A DNA stretch of 64,000 nucleotides from Agromyces sp. S2-1-8 (lineage in GTDB: Bacteria > Actinomycetota > Actinomycetes > Actinomycetales > Microbacteriaceae), in assembly GCF_021129215.1 (NCBI RefSeq), contig NZ_JAJOLP010000001.1, positions 2,108,001 through 2,172,000 of the forward strand. Direction: 5' to 3'. A program made the position numbers and the translations under genes. A model generated the notes under the pieces. It did no database searches. It was given only the letters and a program-made list of their open reading frames with translations, and was not told where the DNA came from. Every line of letters begins with the position of its first letter. Position 1 is the stretch's first letter. Positions 21,601 to 27,530 of this stretch are shown one piece after another.

Positions 21601-22667
21601 ACGGCGACGACGACCAGTTCGGCGAGCTCGGCGACGACACCATGTGGGGCGGCGACGGCGAAGACGCGATGGTGGGCGACCGCGGCGGAGTGCAGACCCG
21701 CTTCGTCGAGGTCGACGGCAGCGACGGCGACGATCCCGATCTCCTCACGCACAACAGCCAGGGCCCTCCCGGCATCAACCTCGGCGGTCCCGACTCGGGC
21801 GCGCAGGACGCGGTGCTCCATCCCTTCGAGGCGCACCCGCTCTACCGCGGCACCTCGCTCACGCACGACCGCGACGGTTCGGTGCTCGAGAAGAACGGGC
21901 ACGAAGTCGGCGGTGCCGACCGCATGCGCGGCGGACCCGGGCACGACTCGCTGCACGGAGGAGAGGGCGCCGACCTCATGAACGGCGACTCCGGCGGCGA
22001 CTACGCGTACGGCGACGACGGCGCCGACGTGATGTGGGGCGGTCGCGGCGACCCGACGGTCGGCAGCCCCGACCTGCCGGGCCGCAACGACCCGGGCGAG
22101 GACGGCGAGTGGATCGACGTGCTGTTCGGCGGTCACGGCCAGTCCGCGGCCGAGGCGGGCGCCGACGTCCTCGACTACCAGCCGCGACCGGGCACCGACC
22201 CGGTCGTGTGGCAGACGATGGTCGCCGCGTACGCCGACACCGCGCCGGAGAACGCCGGCGCGGAGACCAGGCAGCACCACCACGGCACCGACTGGCTGTA
22301 CGGCGGCTGGGACCGCGACGTGCTGCAGGCGGATGTCTCGGCGAACGGCCCGAACGACGGCGACAAGCTGCTCGACTGGAACGGCGCGTACAACCTCTAC
22401 ACGGCCTGCAACGCGGCCTACGGCGGATGGAACAACGTGCGCAAGCTCGACCCGAACAACCTGCTCGGGCTCGAGAAGCTCGCCTACGTGACCGGCGCCC
22501 GCGCCGACTTCGACGGGGCACCGACCCTCGCCGACGTGCAGTCCGCGAGCGGGTCGGCGTATCGCGAGGCGGCGATCGTCTACACGAAGGACCTGAAGGA
22601 CAACTCGGGCAAGGCGTTCTCGTCGACGCCCGGGCACTTCGAGAACTTCATCTGCGACACCGACTGA
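12624..22667 (+). CDS. Giant Sec-exported RTX-type calcium-binding protein
   Basis: 3,347 residues. Start ATG 12624 has GGGGGAG about 5 bases upstream. An N-terminal signal peptide follows (RRWPFRAIAVVGAWALALTGAQVAYA before DPVTD, about residue 53). Residues ~55-1900 form a long Asp/Gly/Leu-rich, beta-type region with spaced cysteine pairs (for example around YTCAAP/FACAAL, GGCP/AACPG, PTCLV/KDCAV, GPCPFC). From about residue 1925 to 3270 there are many RTX nonapeptide-like repeats (GGxGxDxU, e.g. GSGDDTVNGGNGADTI), broken by spacers. The last ~100 residues lack RTX repeats and contain NLYTACNAAYGGWNN. RTX repeats bind calcium and fold outside the cell. No sortase motif, surface-layer domain or type I secretion gene is seen here. 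Function unknown: adhesion, surface-coat or matrix roles are possible. Confidence 0.9.
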   Translation: MRAKNVPNRSYTQAEGVIRRRRQDGRRWPFRAIAVVGAWALALTGAQVAYADPVTDSADVAQLRAGIAALAEVALGDYEDVGPLAAPLPLADTAPGVAVVRPGAALQLTNTFIVGVKTALLGLAQQATTADFMAGVDGLDADVAGTQLELTTSNLVDSGDTRGFDLAIRASRTVDSPIAIVDPDGPGGEPLRLVTAEADPAPYEIAFEFTGTVRTDPQGLRFWLDTASGEPTVEVTAELAGDDAFAFPGGAAAIGVGDVEILDDSSVDVSAEWSGTIDDVNGDGRLAMFEPPAFEGGEQTPGELTVPADQLTTFELAGTATADIRFGSSLLGLSSDPAPSLTMDADLAQVPEPLAELVASDGDLAAFEAFTRLGPVDLVSGIIQYGTLLRALQRHTNVDAPLPLASGTLSELYDLGGEFAKLAEDLIDVQPDPDPDPADPQPVIDVGISTVGDLADRIESDIPGAPATITPVYDRDAAEVRLDFVVHHALDDQPDVPPVLEDQPTDDTPPPGQAAFGDQLLDTTGLRGVSASGDPETVETDVAYDIDLPILIDLDEAEPAADDAATAVVEFESPMVYERFGTELIDGAELTITEQAEAAVHGEGQLGIVPAAIGGTWKLLQDGTSPTTGADVDPASGETATPRIVDLLAGLYEHDGEPAVYPVAAAVRRGLIDADYTVVGHGFDAAQHLTEAPGTFTVDGPAFDQPGQTVVLGNDEMTLLAALNIDTSEPDVLLGRALDGIGAVVDRLDAVDSVVGGDTVPFLNRGVESILREVTGLRDKYNEFRGGLLPTDLAKLEKGLEDALGLGVEFRLRDLDDGGAIEPALIAAFDGTKSVEAEVPMSFVNAELPSIAGTEGEGTLHAVLEAKLALGLVVGLDEDAAAAPPRLLDSSRVSVKAEVTEQPPGSVQLGVHLGPFSAQLGDATNKTGRIAVGVRFALERTNAPQPGDPAEEPRELDAFFDGDFTAGVTSPAEGGKYTCAAPGQAPVEGKFACAALPVLVDLGSGPELPSGAPATAPTADDYLTVRYGDPADPSSGLTDLEVDAPAALASVLDAASFSFDSFGDGLKSISKILGLAIDASKAGGDLPVVGEDLTALADGLGDVKAFLDDPQIPGLPDSDVNAAVYGAGGIRDVLAQKLIAAGVLRDSDYQAVGVFPGDAGDDPSATDIRVVAICNDSGSDELCDGTESLMYLVDLRFELELGQGARDLTGGCPVGDAAACPGVSEIPLDLGLPGLPLSLTGKVTASAGWTVELGFGVSRDDGFYLLDNPVPGTGEATPEGADALEEIRVNVGANLTAGVPITGRIGFIGMQAEDRSTDPNQPSGARLMAQLGLEADGCEDLDPATYGNGVTGGAHCTSVIPISSFLSGDIGGLLTEPRIDGGIALDLDIDTGIADGGNVNTTLPTFTAEFGLTWEFDGTGAGDLELELRNIGVAPGEMFTKLFGSVLKTLDPILAPTKPVREFLFSPIPVISDLSEYFGGDPVTMATLAKAFGVVDVSLLEDIDQLFDFLEMIEGLANGSPFILVDELELSPETARGAPLTQDQKLKAVQGSAAMTGDPEAQVGTALGGTSGDFDKLRQKGAPAGESDFSFPMFDDPTCLVGLLLGKDCAVVEWRPDPLAVHMEYTQSFGPFFGVLYITIGGALDVNAQVGGGVSTRGVRMLAESIIGGEVDSALDAATKAGEAFLQSLYLTDLDAEGKDIPEFSVSGTITAGAKLDIFIAEAGVKGGITATFGLNLNDSPEADGRMHIDEIVAKFKTPICLFDIEGKLIAFLEVYAEFGPCPFCYSDSWRLAEVTLFEFSSSCEAKTPDLASVEGGWVVLNVGGRADVRGAFEDVENESFTVHQLSAEPQGGEYEFSISAFGYTETEKGAGVRIIDALGGNDSFLFNGSGAGAKPGDLNPEAEPPEAGEWAFSAPVDAQTLGDGDDRIITGSGDDTVNGGNGADTINLGDGTNTAAGDNSDGTGSGRDTITGGEGVDTLSGGGDNDNIDAGLAADVIRGDAGNDTLRGGKDKLSVPPGQTPPQDKPNKIDAGDLIIGGADADTLLGGSGGDRLFGDDPPDATPDDDTVEAEGAAAPGTDGVDRIEGEAGADVIFGGGAPDELYGGFRLVASGVDDSADQLQGGDGADKLYGSNGADLLYGGRGADAVNGEAGADEVHGQSDADPALNGGPDDDRMWGGPGADTINGEAGNDELIGDGDGADAATMGGDTADGGDGNDLVLGDNGTIDGAPGARVAHPSETVGVGDPSLSGGADKDRVYGEGGADNAYGGAGRDLVHGNGGADHLYGELGDDEVRGDGDDDFGYGGPGADVVIGNAGSDQLHGQEGVDLIVGGHDDPAGADAGDTMYGGPDDDRTFGDDVSIDVDGGFNGAFDPGLDALDDVTFEPSFVVGTYGDDIGDGGTGLDELHGQDAVDRLYGAEDYDQLFGELAGDHLVGGADPDDIIGDQGTIAPPAREIEPPAGGWKPGTPQGSPDVELSLVAPTVGGGDAIWGDFDTAAAPWPTGGDDRGFGGHGTDTLRGGSHDDHLEGNGGQDRIFGFDEESDHTADDSTDGADDLIGGSSPVNPLADPDGFDHALDEGEVEMQGNGADDVMTGDNAVLTRHADPDDANAWQTDPVTGGVFREVTLLDTGKTGADLAEVSGGDFMAGNDENDRIFGEGGNDLAKGNADDDLVEGNQDGDWLEGNADEDDVIGGSSFPDQPDTGDVLWGGGGADVLAGDNACVVRDVPGVDFDPSSCPELDDPAPEEFHYVTSQLGVETRRGLVYHDLDGPFPSEFGRDTLNGGSGVDAEFGQDGGDALFGDGGADFQHGNGDADIVVGDRPVAAYGGIALPPEVGGVLPALPAVPAGLPGSPSTGADLVGPAQADGQDDQFGGSNLAGHRDTGDWLFGDGEADFQLGDNGELDRTVEGEGDAAAYAVYEERYPDNDPPDDGSAVIERDVTRYDVGAPAAAGVWGADLVFGGNGTNPLISAGAGDGDDSQWGQDGNDRLFGEDGDDDQFGELGDDTMWGGDGEDAMVGDRGGVQTRFVEVDGSDGDDPDLLTHNSQGPPGINLGGPDSGAQDAVLHPFEAHPLYRGTSLTHDRDGSVLEKNGHEVGGADRMRGGPGHDSLHGGEGADLMNGDSGGDYAYGDDGADVMWGGRGDPTVGSPDLPGRNDPGEDGEWIDVLFGGHGQSAAEAGADVLDYQPRPGTDPVVWQTMVAAYADTAPENAGAETRQHHHGTDWLYGGWDRDVLQADVSANGPNDGDKLLDWNGAYNLYTACNAAYGGWNNVRKLDPNNLLGLEKLAYVTGARADFDGAPTLADVQSASGSAYREAAIVYTKDLKDNSGKAFSSTPGHFENFICDTD

Positions 22668-22688
22668 CGACGGACGGCGGAGCGGGAA

Positions 22689-22725
22689 CGGATGCCTCGG
22701 GCCGGTCGACGGCTCGGGGCATCCG
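22689..22725 (+). terminator. Terminator hairpin after the giant RTX gene
   Basis: CGGATGCC pairs with GGCATCCG, extended inward by CGGGCC with GGCTCG (one G-T pair), giving a stem of about 14 bp. It includes one copy of the recurring GGATGCCTCG motif. Confidence 0.65.
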
Positions 22726-22795
22726 CGTCACCCGCCGTCGCACTCGGCCGATCCTCGATACGATCGAAGTTCCGCACCGATCCCGGAGGAGCGCC

Positions 22796-24223
22796 GTGAA
22801 GTACGTCTCGACCCGCGGCGGCATGCAGCCGTCGCCGTTCTCCGAGATCCTGGTGGAGGGGCTCGCACCCGACGGGGGTCTCGTCGTGCCCGAGACGGTG
22901 CCGCAGGTGTCGGCTGCCGAGCTCGAGGCGTGGCGCGGGCTCGACTACGCCGGCCTCGCGATCGAGGTGATCGGCCGCTACGCCGACGGCGTCCCGCGCG
23001 ACGACCTCGAACGGCTCTGCCGCGCCGCCTACGACCCGGCGTTGTTCGACCGCGACGAGATCGTGCCGATCCGGCGCCTCGACGACGAGCTCGCGCTCGT
23101 GGGGCTCTCGGAGGGGCCGACGCTCGCCTTCAAGGACATGGCGATGCAGTTCCTCGGGCAGGCGCTCGAGTACGCCCTCGCCCACGACGGCGCCACCCTC
23201 AACATCCTCGGCGCGACGTCGGGCGACACCGGCTCGGCCGCCGAGGTCGCGCTGCGCGGCAAGCGCGGCATCGCGGTGTTCATGCTGTCGCCGCAGGGGC
23301 GCATGAGCCGGTTCCAGCGCGCACAGATGTACTCGCTCACCGACGAGAACATCCACAACATCGCCGTCGCGGGCGACTTCGACGACTGCCAGCACCTCGT
23401 GAAGCAGATCGCCGGCGATGCCGAGTTCAAGCGGCGCTATCGCATCGGCGCGGTCAACTCGATCAACTTCGCACGCGTCTGCGCGCAGGTCGTCTACTAC
23501 GTCTGGGCGTGGCTGCGCGTCACCGATGCGCTGCCCGAGGCCGAGCGCGCTGCGCAACGCATCGACGTCACCGTGCCGTCGGGCAACTTCGGCAACATCT
23601 TCTCGGGCTACCTCGCCCGCTGCATGGGCGTGCCGATCCGCCGGCTCGTGCTCGCGACGAACGAGAACAACGTGCTCGACGAGTTCTTCCGCACGGGCGT
23701 GTACCGGCCGCGCGCCGGCGTCGAGGCCCTCGCGACGTCGAGCCCCTCGATGGACATCTCCCGCGCGTCGAACTTCGAGCGGTTCGTGTTCGAGGTGCTC
23801 GGGCGCGACCCCGAGCGGCTCCGCGAGGCCTGGGTTGGCCTCGAACGCGACGGCGTGCTCGACCTGTCGGCAGAACGCGAGCGCTTCGCCGGCGAGTTCG
23901 GGTTCGTGAGCGGCTCGAGCACGCACGCCGACCGGGTCGCCGCGATCCGCGAGACCCACGAGCGCTACGGCGTGGTCGTCGACCCCCACACGGCCGACGG
24001 GCTCGCCGTCGCGCGTCGGAATCTCGAACGAGGCATCCCGATGCTCGTGCTCGAGACCGCGAAGCCCGCCAAGTTCCCCGACATCGTGGAGGAGGCGATC
24101 GGGCGGACGCCCGAGGTGCCCGAGCACCTGCGCGAACTCCTCGACGCGCCGCAGGTCGTGACCGAGACGGCGAACGACGCCGCCGCGATCCGGGCGATCA
24201 TCGAGCGCGACGCACTCGCCTGA
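22796..24223 (+). CDS. thrC: Threonine synthase
   Basis: 475 residues. Converts O-phospho-L-homoserine to threonine with PLP in the cytosol. The N-terminus KYVSTRGGMQPSPFSEILVEGLAPDGGLVVPE is typical of type I threonine synthases; the PLP lysine is K113 in TLAFKDMAMQFL, with GATSGDTGSAAEVAL as the phosphate-binding loop and SPQGRMSRFQRAQM after it. The GTG start is set by GGAGGA 6 bases upstream; longer in-frame extensions run through the previous terminator. It stands alone, away from other threonine genes in this window. Confidence 0.95.
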   Translation: MKYVSTRGGMQPSPFSEILVEGLAPDGGLVVPETVPQVSAAELEAWRGLDYAGLAIEVIGRYADGVPRDDLERLCRAAYDPALFDRDEIVPIRRLDDELALVGLSEGPTLAFKDMAMQFLGQALEYALAHDGATLNILGATSGDTGSAAEVALRGKRGIAVFMLSPQGRMSRFQRAQMYSLTDENIHNIAVAGDFDDCQHLVKQIAGDAEFKRRYRIGAVNSINFARVCAQVVYYVWAWLRVTDALPEAERAAQRIDVTVPSGNFGNIFSGYLARCMGVPIRRLVLATNENNVLDEFFRTGVYRPRAGVEALATSSPSMDISRASNFERFVFEVLGRDPERLREAWVGLERDGVLDLSAERERFAGEFGFVSGSSTHADRVAAIRETHERYGVVVDPHTADGLAVARRNLERGIPMLVLETAKPAKFPDIVEEAIGRTPEVPEHLRELLDAPQVVTETANDAAAIRAIIERDALA

Positions 24224-24289
24224 GCTCTGCGAGACGGCTCCCGAGGCACAAGGCCCACCGTCGCGCGCTCCTCGACCGCGCGAGCGTCG

Positions 24290-25078
24290 CTACTTCTTCG
24301 TGCCGTAGTCCTTGTTGTACTGCTCGAGCACCTCGTCGATGGGCGCGTCGAGCGCGAGCCTGCCCTTGTCGAGGTAGAGACCGCGCGTGCAGAACCGGCG
24401 CAGGTCGCGCTCGTTGTGCGAGACGAAGAAGAGGGTGCGGCCGCCGGCGAGCAGCTCGTCGATGCGCCGATAGCACTTCTCGCGGAACGCGGCGTCGCCC
24501 ACGGCGAGCACCTCGTCGACGAGCAGGATCGGCTCCTCGAGCTGCGAGATCACCGCGAAGGCGATGCGCACCTTCATGCCGCTCGAGAGGTGCTTGTACG
24601 GCGTTTCGAGGAAGTCGCCGATCTCGGCGAACCCGATGACCTCGTCGAACTTCGCATCGATCTGCGCCCGCGTCATGCCGTGCAGGCCCGCGGTCAGGTA
24701 CACGTTGTCGCGCACCGTGAGCTCGCCGACGAACCCGCCGGTGATCTCGATGAGCGGCGCGACGCCGCCCGTGATCTCGACCGTGCCCTCGTCGGGCAGC
24801 ATGACCCCCGCCACGAGCTTCAGGAGCGTCGACTTGCCCTGGCCGTTGCGTCCGACGACGCCGATGGCCTCGCCGGGGCGCACCTCGATCGACACGTCGC
24901 GGAGCGCCCAGAACTCGCCCGGCCGGTTGCGGCGGCGCTTGCCGGCGAACAGGTCCTTGAACGAACGGCGGCCGCGGCGGTTGCGTCGGAACCGGATGCC
25001 GAGGCCCTCCGTGCGGATCGCGGTCGGCGGTGGCGGGGCGGCGGCGCCGGGGGAGACGGCGGTGGTGGCTTCCGTCAT
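24290..25078 (-). CDS. Polysaccharide ABC exporter, ATPase (Wzt/TagH-like)
   Basis: 262 residues. Walker A GRNGQGKST, signature LSSGMKVRIAFAV, Walker B EPILLVDEVLAVGD and H-loop FFVSHNERD are all present. The EVRPGEAIGVVGRNG and IEITGGFVGELTVRDNVY stretches are typical of O-antigen/teichoic-acid exporter ATPases. There is no C-terminal carbohydrate-binding domain as in long Wzt proteins; length fits the short TagH/Wzt type. Its ATG overlaps the permease stop by one base (TGATG). It probably exports the polymer made by the genes at 5.8-10.7 kb. Confidence 0.92.
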   Translation of the reverse strand: MTEATTAVSPGAAAPPPPTAIRTEGLGIRFRRNRRGRRSFKDLFAGKRRRNRPGEFWALRDVSIEVRPGEAIGVVGRNGQGKSTLLKLVAGVMLPDEGTVEITGGVAPLIEITGGFVGELTVRDNVYLTAGLHGMTRAQIDAKFDEVIGFAEIGDFLETPYKHLSSGMKVRIAFAVISQLEEPILLVDEVLAVGDAAFREKCYRRIDELLAGGRTLFFVSHNERDLRRFCTRGLYLDKGRLALDAPIDEVLEQYNKDYGTKK

Positions 25079-25902
25079 CAGATCTCCTTCAGCACCTGAC
25101 GCTCGCACGAACGGAACACCCACAGCCCGAGCGCGAGCAGCACGAGCGACATTCCGGTCGACACCGCGACCGCGAACCAGTCGAGCTCGCCCGGGAAGAA
25201 CCCGGCGCGGTAGAGGCTGAAGATGCCGGTCAGCGGGTTGAAGGCGGCCCACGGGCGCAGGTCGGCCGGCAGGTTCGAGACGCCGTAGACGATCGGGGAC
25301 GCGTAGAACAGGAACCGCAGGATGAGCTTCACCGCGCGCTCGAGGTCGCGGAAGAACACGACGAGCGGCGCGACGATGAGGCACACGGCGACCGTGAGCA
25401 GCGCCTGCAGTGCGATCCCGAGCGGGAAGAGCACGAGCTCCCACGAGACGGTCGCGCCGAACACGATCGCGAACAGCGCGAGCACCGGGATCGCGAGCAG
25501 GAACTCGATGCCCTTCGCGAGCACGATGCGGTTGACCCAGATCGTGCGGGGGATCATCGTCGACCGAACGAGCTTCGCATCCTTCAGGAACGCGCGCGTC
25601 GAGTCGGACACCGCTCCGTTGAACCACATCCACGGCAGGAGCGCCGACAGCAGGAACACGATGTACGGTTCGGTGCCGCTCAGCCGCTGGAACACGATCG
25701 TGAACACGAAGTAGTAGATGCCCGCCATGAGCAGCGGGTCGAGCACCGACCACACGTAGCCGAGCGCCGAGGTCGAGTAGCGCACCTTGAGGTCGCGCGT
25801 CGTGAGCAGCCAGAGCGCGTGCCGGTACCGCGCCCACGGCGTCCGCTGGAGCGGATGGGCGTCGCCGTAGGCGACCGGTGCGGTGCTCGTCACGCATCTC
25901 AT
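25078..25902 (-). CDS. Polysaccharide ABC exporter, permease (Wzm/TagG-like)
   Basis: 274 residues, six predicted membrane helices. RYRHALWLLTTRDLKVRYSTSALGYVWSVLDPLLM is the conserved N-terminal coupling region of ABC-2 polysaccharide permeases, and SPIVYGVSNLPADLRPWAAFNPLTGIFSLYRAGFF is the usual re-entrant stretch before the last helices. Forms a transporter with the adjacent ATPase. ATG 25902 chosen; GTG 25893 three codons later is possible, as neither has a clear ribosome binding site. Confidence 0.91.
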   Translation of the reverse strand: MRCVTSTAPVAYGDAHPLQRTPWARYRHALWLLTTRDLKVRYSTSALGYVWSVLDPLLMAGIYYFVFTIVFQRLSGTEPYIVFLLSALLPWMWFNGAVSDSTRAFLKDAKLVRSTMIPRTIWVNRIVLAKGIEFLLAIPVLALFAIVFGATVSWELVLFPLGIALQALLTVAVCLIVAPLVVFFRDLERAVKLILRFLFYASPIVYGVSNLPADLRPWAAFNPLTGIFSLYRAGFFPGELDWFAVAVSTGMSLVLLALGLWVFRSCERQVLKEI

Positions 25903-25980
25903 CGTAGATGCCCGGGCGGGGTAGATTTGATGCGGACGGGTGGCGACCTGCCGAGCCCGGTCGAGAGGAGCCGCGCACCC

Positions 25981-26520
25981 GTGCACCGCACCAGCACCCG
26001 CGTCATTCTGAGCTGCGCCGCGATCGGCGTCGGCGGCGGCCTGTTCGCCGCGGGAGCCGGCTACTTCGCCGGCCTCATCGCGGGCATCGCGCCCATGCTC
26101 TACGGCATCACGATCGGCTCGCACTTCCTGCCGAGCGCCGTCGCACTCGCACTGCTGAAGCGCCCGGGGGTCGGCATCCTCACGGGGTTCATCGCGGGGC
26201 TCGTTGGCGCCGCGTTCGCGCCGCAGTGGATCTGGCGGTTCCTGCTCACGGGCCTGCTCGTCGGCGCGCTCCTCGAACTCCCGTTCTTCGTCACGCGCTA
26301 CCGCTCGTGGTCGCCGTGGCTGTTCTACGCCGCGGCCGGCGGATCGGGGCTCGCGCTCGCGGCCGGAACGTTCGTCGCGCTCGGCCCCGAGCACTACGCG
26401 CCCTGGTTCTGGGTGCTCTACCTCGCGATGTTCACGCTGAGCCCCGTGGTCTTCACCTGGCTCGGTCGTGTGATCGCGCGCTCGCTGTCACGGGCGGGCG
26501 TCGCGCGCACCCTCGCCTGA
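25981..26520 (+). CDS. ECF transporter S-component-like membrane protein
   Basis: 179 residues with five to six hydrophobic helices (VILSCAAIGVGGGLFAAGAGYFAGLIAGIAPMLYGI...). Size, the Ala/Gly-rich first helix and the run IGSHFLPSAVALALLKRPGVGILTGFIAGLVGA fit the substrate-binding S components of energy-coupling-factor vitamin transporters, closest in look to the YkoE/HMP-thiamine group. No ATPase or T component is adjacent, so it would share a common energising module. GTG 25981 chosen because GAGAGGAG lies 10 bases upstream; ATG 25930 is an in-frame alternative. No riboswitch seen upstream. Confidence 0.75.
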   Translation: MHRTSTRVILSCAAIGVGGGLFAAGAGYFAGLIAGIAPMLYGITIGSHFLPSAVALALLKRPGVGILTGFIAGLVGAAFAPQWIWRFLLTGLLVGALLELPFFVTRYRSWSPWLFYAAAGGSGLALAAGTFVALGPEHYAPWFWVLYLAMFTLSPVVFTWLGRVIARSLSRAGVARTLA

Positions 26521-26532
26521 CGTGCCCTGAAC

Positions 26533-26570
26533 GACGAAGAGCGGATGCCTCGAGGCATCCGCTCTTCGTC
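26533..26570. terminator. 38-bp perfect palindrome, bidirectional terminator
   Basis: Two 19-base arms (26533-26551 and 26552-26570) are exact inverted copies with no spacer, between convergent genes ending at 26520 and 26591. The centre is GGATGCCTC-GAGGCATCC, two head-to-head copies of the recurring genome motif. Confidence 0.85.
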
Positions 26571-26590
26571 ATTGCGCTGTGTGCTGCAGG

Positions 26591-27283
26591 TCACACGAAG
26601 TGGTTCGCACGCTCCAGGTCTTCGGCGAAGTCGATCTCGACCGCGTAGAGGTCGGAGACGTCCATCGGCTCGACGAGGAGGCCGTTGTGCTCGATCGCGA
26701 GCTCGAGACCGCGCTCGAAGTAGTCCTGGTCGCCGACGCGCTGCAGGTGCGCGAGGAACGTGGCCTTGTCGCGGCTCGAGATGTAGTTGATGCCGACCGC
26801 TTCGCCGAGGCCGCCCTTGACGGTCTTCGAGAGCTCCTTGATGTAGCCCTCGGCGCTCGTCGTGTACTTCACCTCTTCGTCGGAGACCTTCGCGGTGTTC
26901 ACCGTGACGAAGGACTGGTCGCGCGCGATGAGCGGAAGGGCCCGGTCGAGGATCGCCGGGTCGAACACGACGTCGCCGTTCATCCACAGCACGCCGCCCT
27001 GCTGCGACGCGGCGAGGGCGCGCATGAGCGACTTCGAGGTGTTCGTCTGGTCGTACTCCTCGTTGTACACGAACGACGCCTGCGGGAACGCCTCGATGAT
27101 GTGCTCGAGCTTGTAGCCGACGACGATCGTCACGTCGGCGGTGCCGCCGAACGCGTGCTCGATGTTGTCGAACTGCTGGCGCATGATGGTGCGGCCGTCG
27201 CTGAGTTCGGTGAGCGGCTTGGGGAGGGATCGCCCGAGTCGGCTCCCCATGCCGGCCGCGAGAATCACGATCTGGGTGGTCAC
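26591..27283 (-). CDS. Sugar/phosphoalcohol nucleotidyltransferase (LicC-like)
   Basis: 230 residues. N-terminal nucleotide-binding signature VILAAGMGSRLGRSLPKPLTEL; VLWMNGDVVFDP carries the metal-binding Asp; NEEYDQTNTSKSLMRAL is a stretch seen in phosphocholine cytidylyltransferase LicC and similar NTP_transf_3 enzymes. It probably makes a CDP- or NDP-activated building block, which would suit the CDP-alcohol and TagF-like enzymes at 6.9-10.7 kb; this link is inference. GTG 27283 chosen for its strong AAGGAGATGCA leader; a longer frame to 27364 lacks one. Confidence 0.85.
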   Translation of the reverse strand: MTTQIVILAAGMGSRLGRSLPKPLTELSDGRTIMRQQFDNIEHAFGGTADVTIVVGYKLEHIIEAFPQASFVYNEEYDQTNTSKSLMRALAASQQGGVLWMNGDVVFDPAILDRALPLIARDQSFVTVNTAKVSDEEVKYTTSAEGYIKELSKTVKGGLGEAVGINYISSRDKATFLAHLQRVGDQDYFERGLELAIEHNGLLVEPMDVSDLYAVEIDFAEDLERANHFV

Positions 27284-27530
27284 TGCATCTCCTTCGGTGG
27301 TCGGACGCCCCCACCGGGCGGCCTCGAACCGAGGAATTCGCCCGGAGTTCATCCGGAAGTTCACATATGGACACGCCGTTATGCCGGACTACAGACTATC
27401 GGGGCGCCTGCCGAACGGGCCATTCGGGCCGGACGGTCGTAGTCGGATCGTGATACGACGCACAGGCAATGCACAGAAAGCGCCGCCGAGGGCGGGGGCG
27501 CGCTCGACGGGCGGTCATTGGTAGGTTGGC

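Noticed and set aside
12537-22637. A single open frame of over 3,300 codons on the minus strand opposite the RTX gene
   Set aside because: It is a by-product of high third-position GC and Asp/Gly-rich codons on the plus strand. The product is Val/Arg/Glu-rich without domains, while the plus strand has a signal peptide and RTX repeats.
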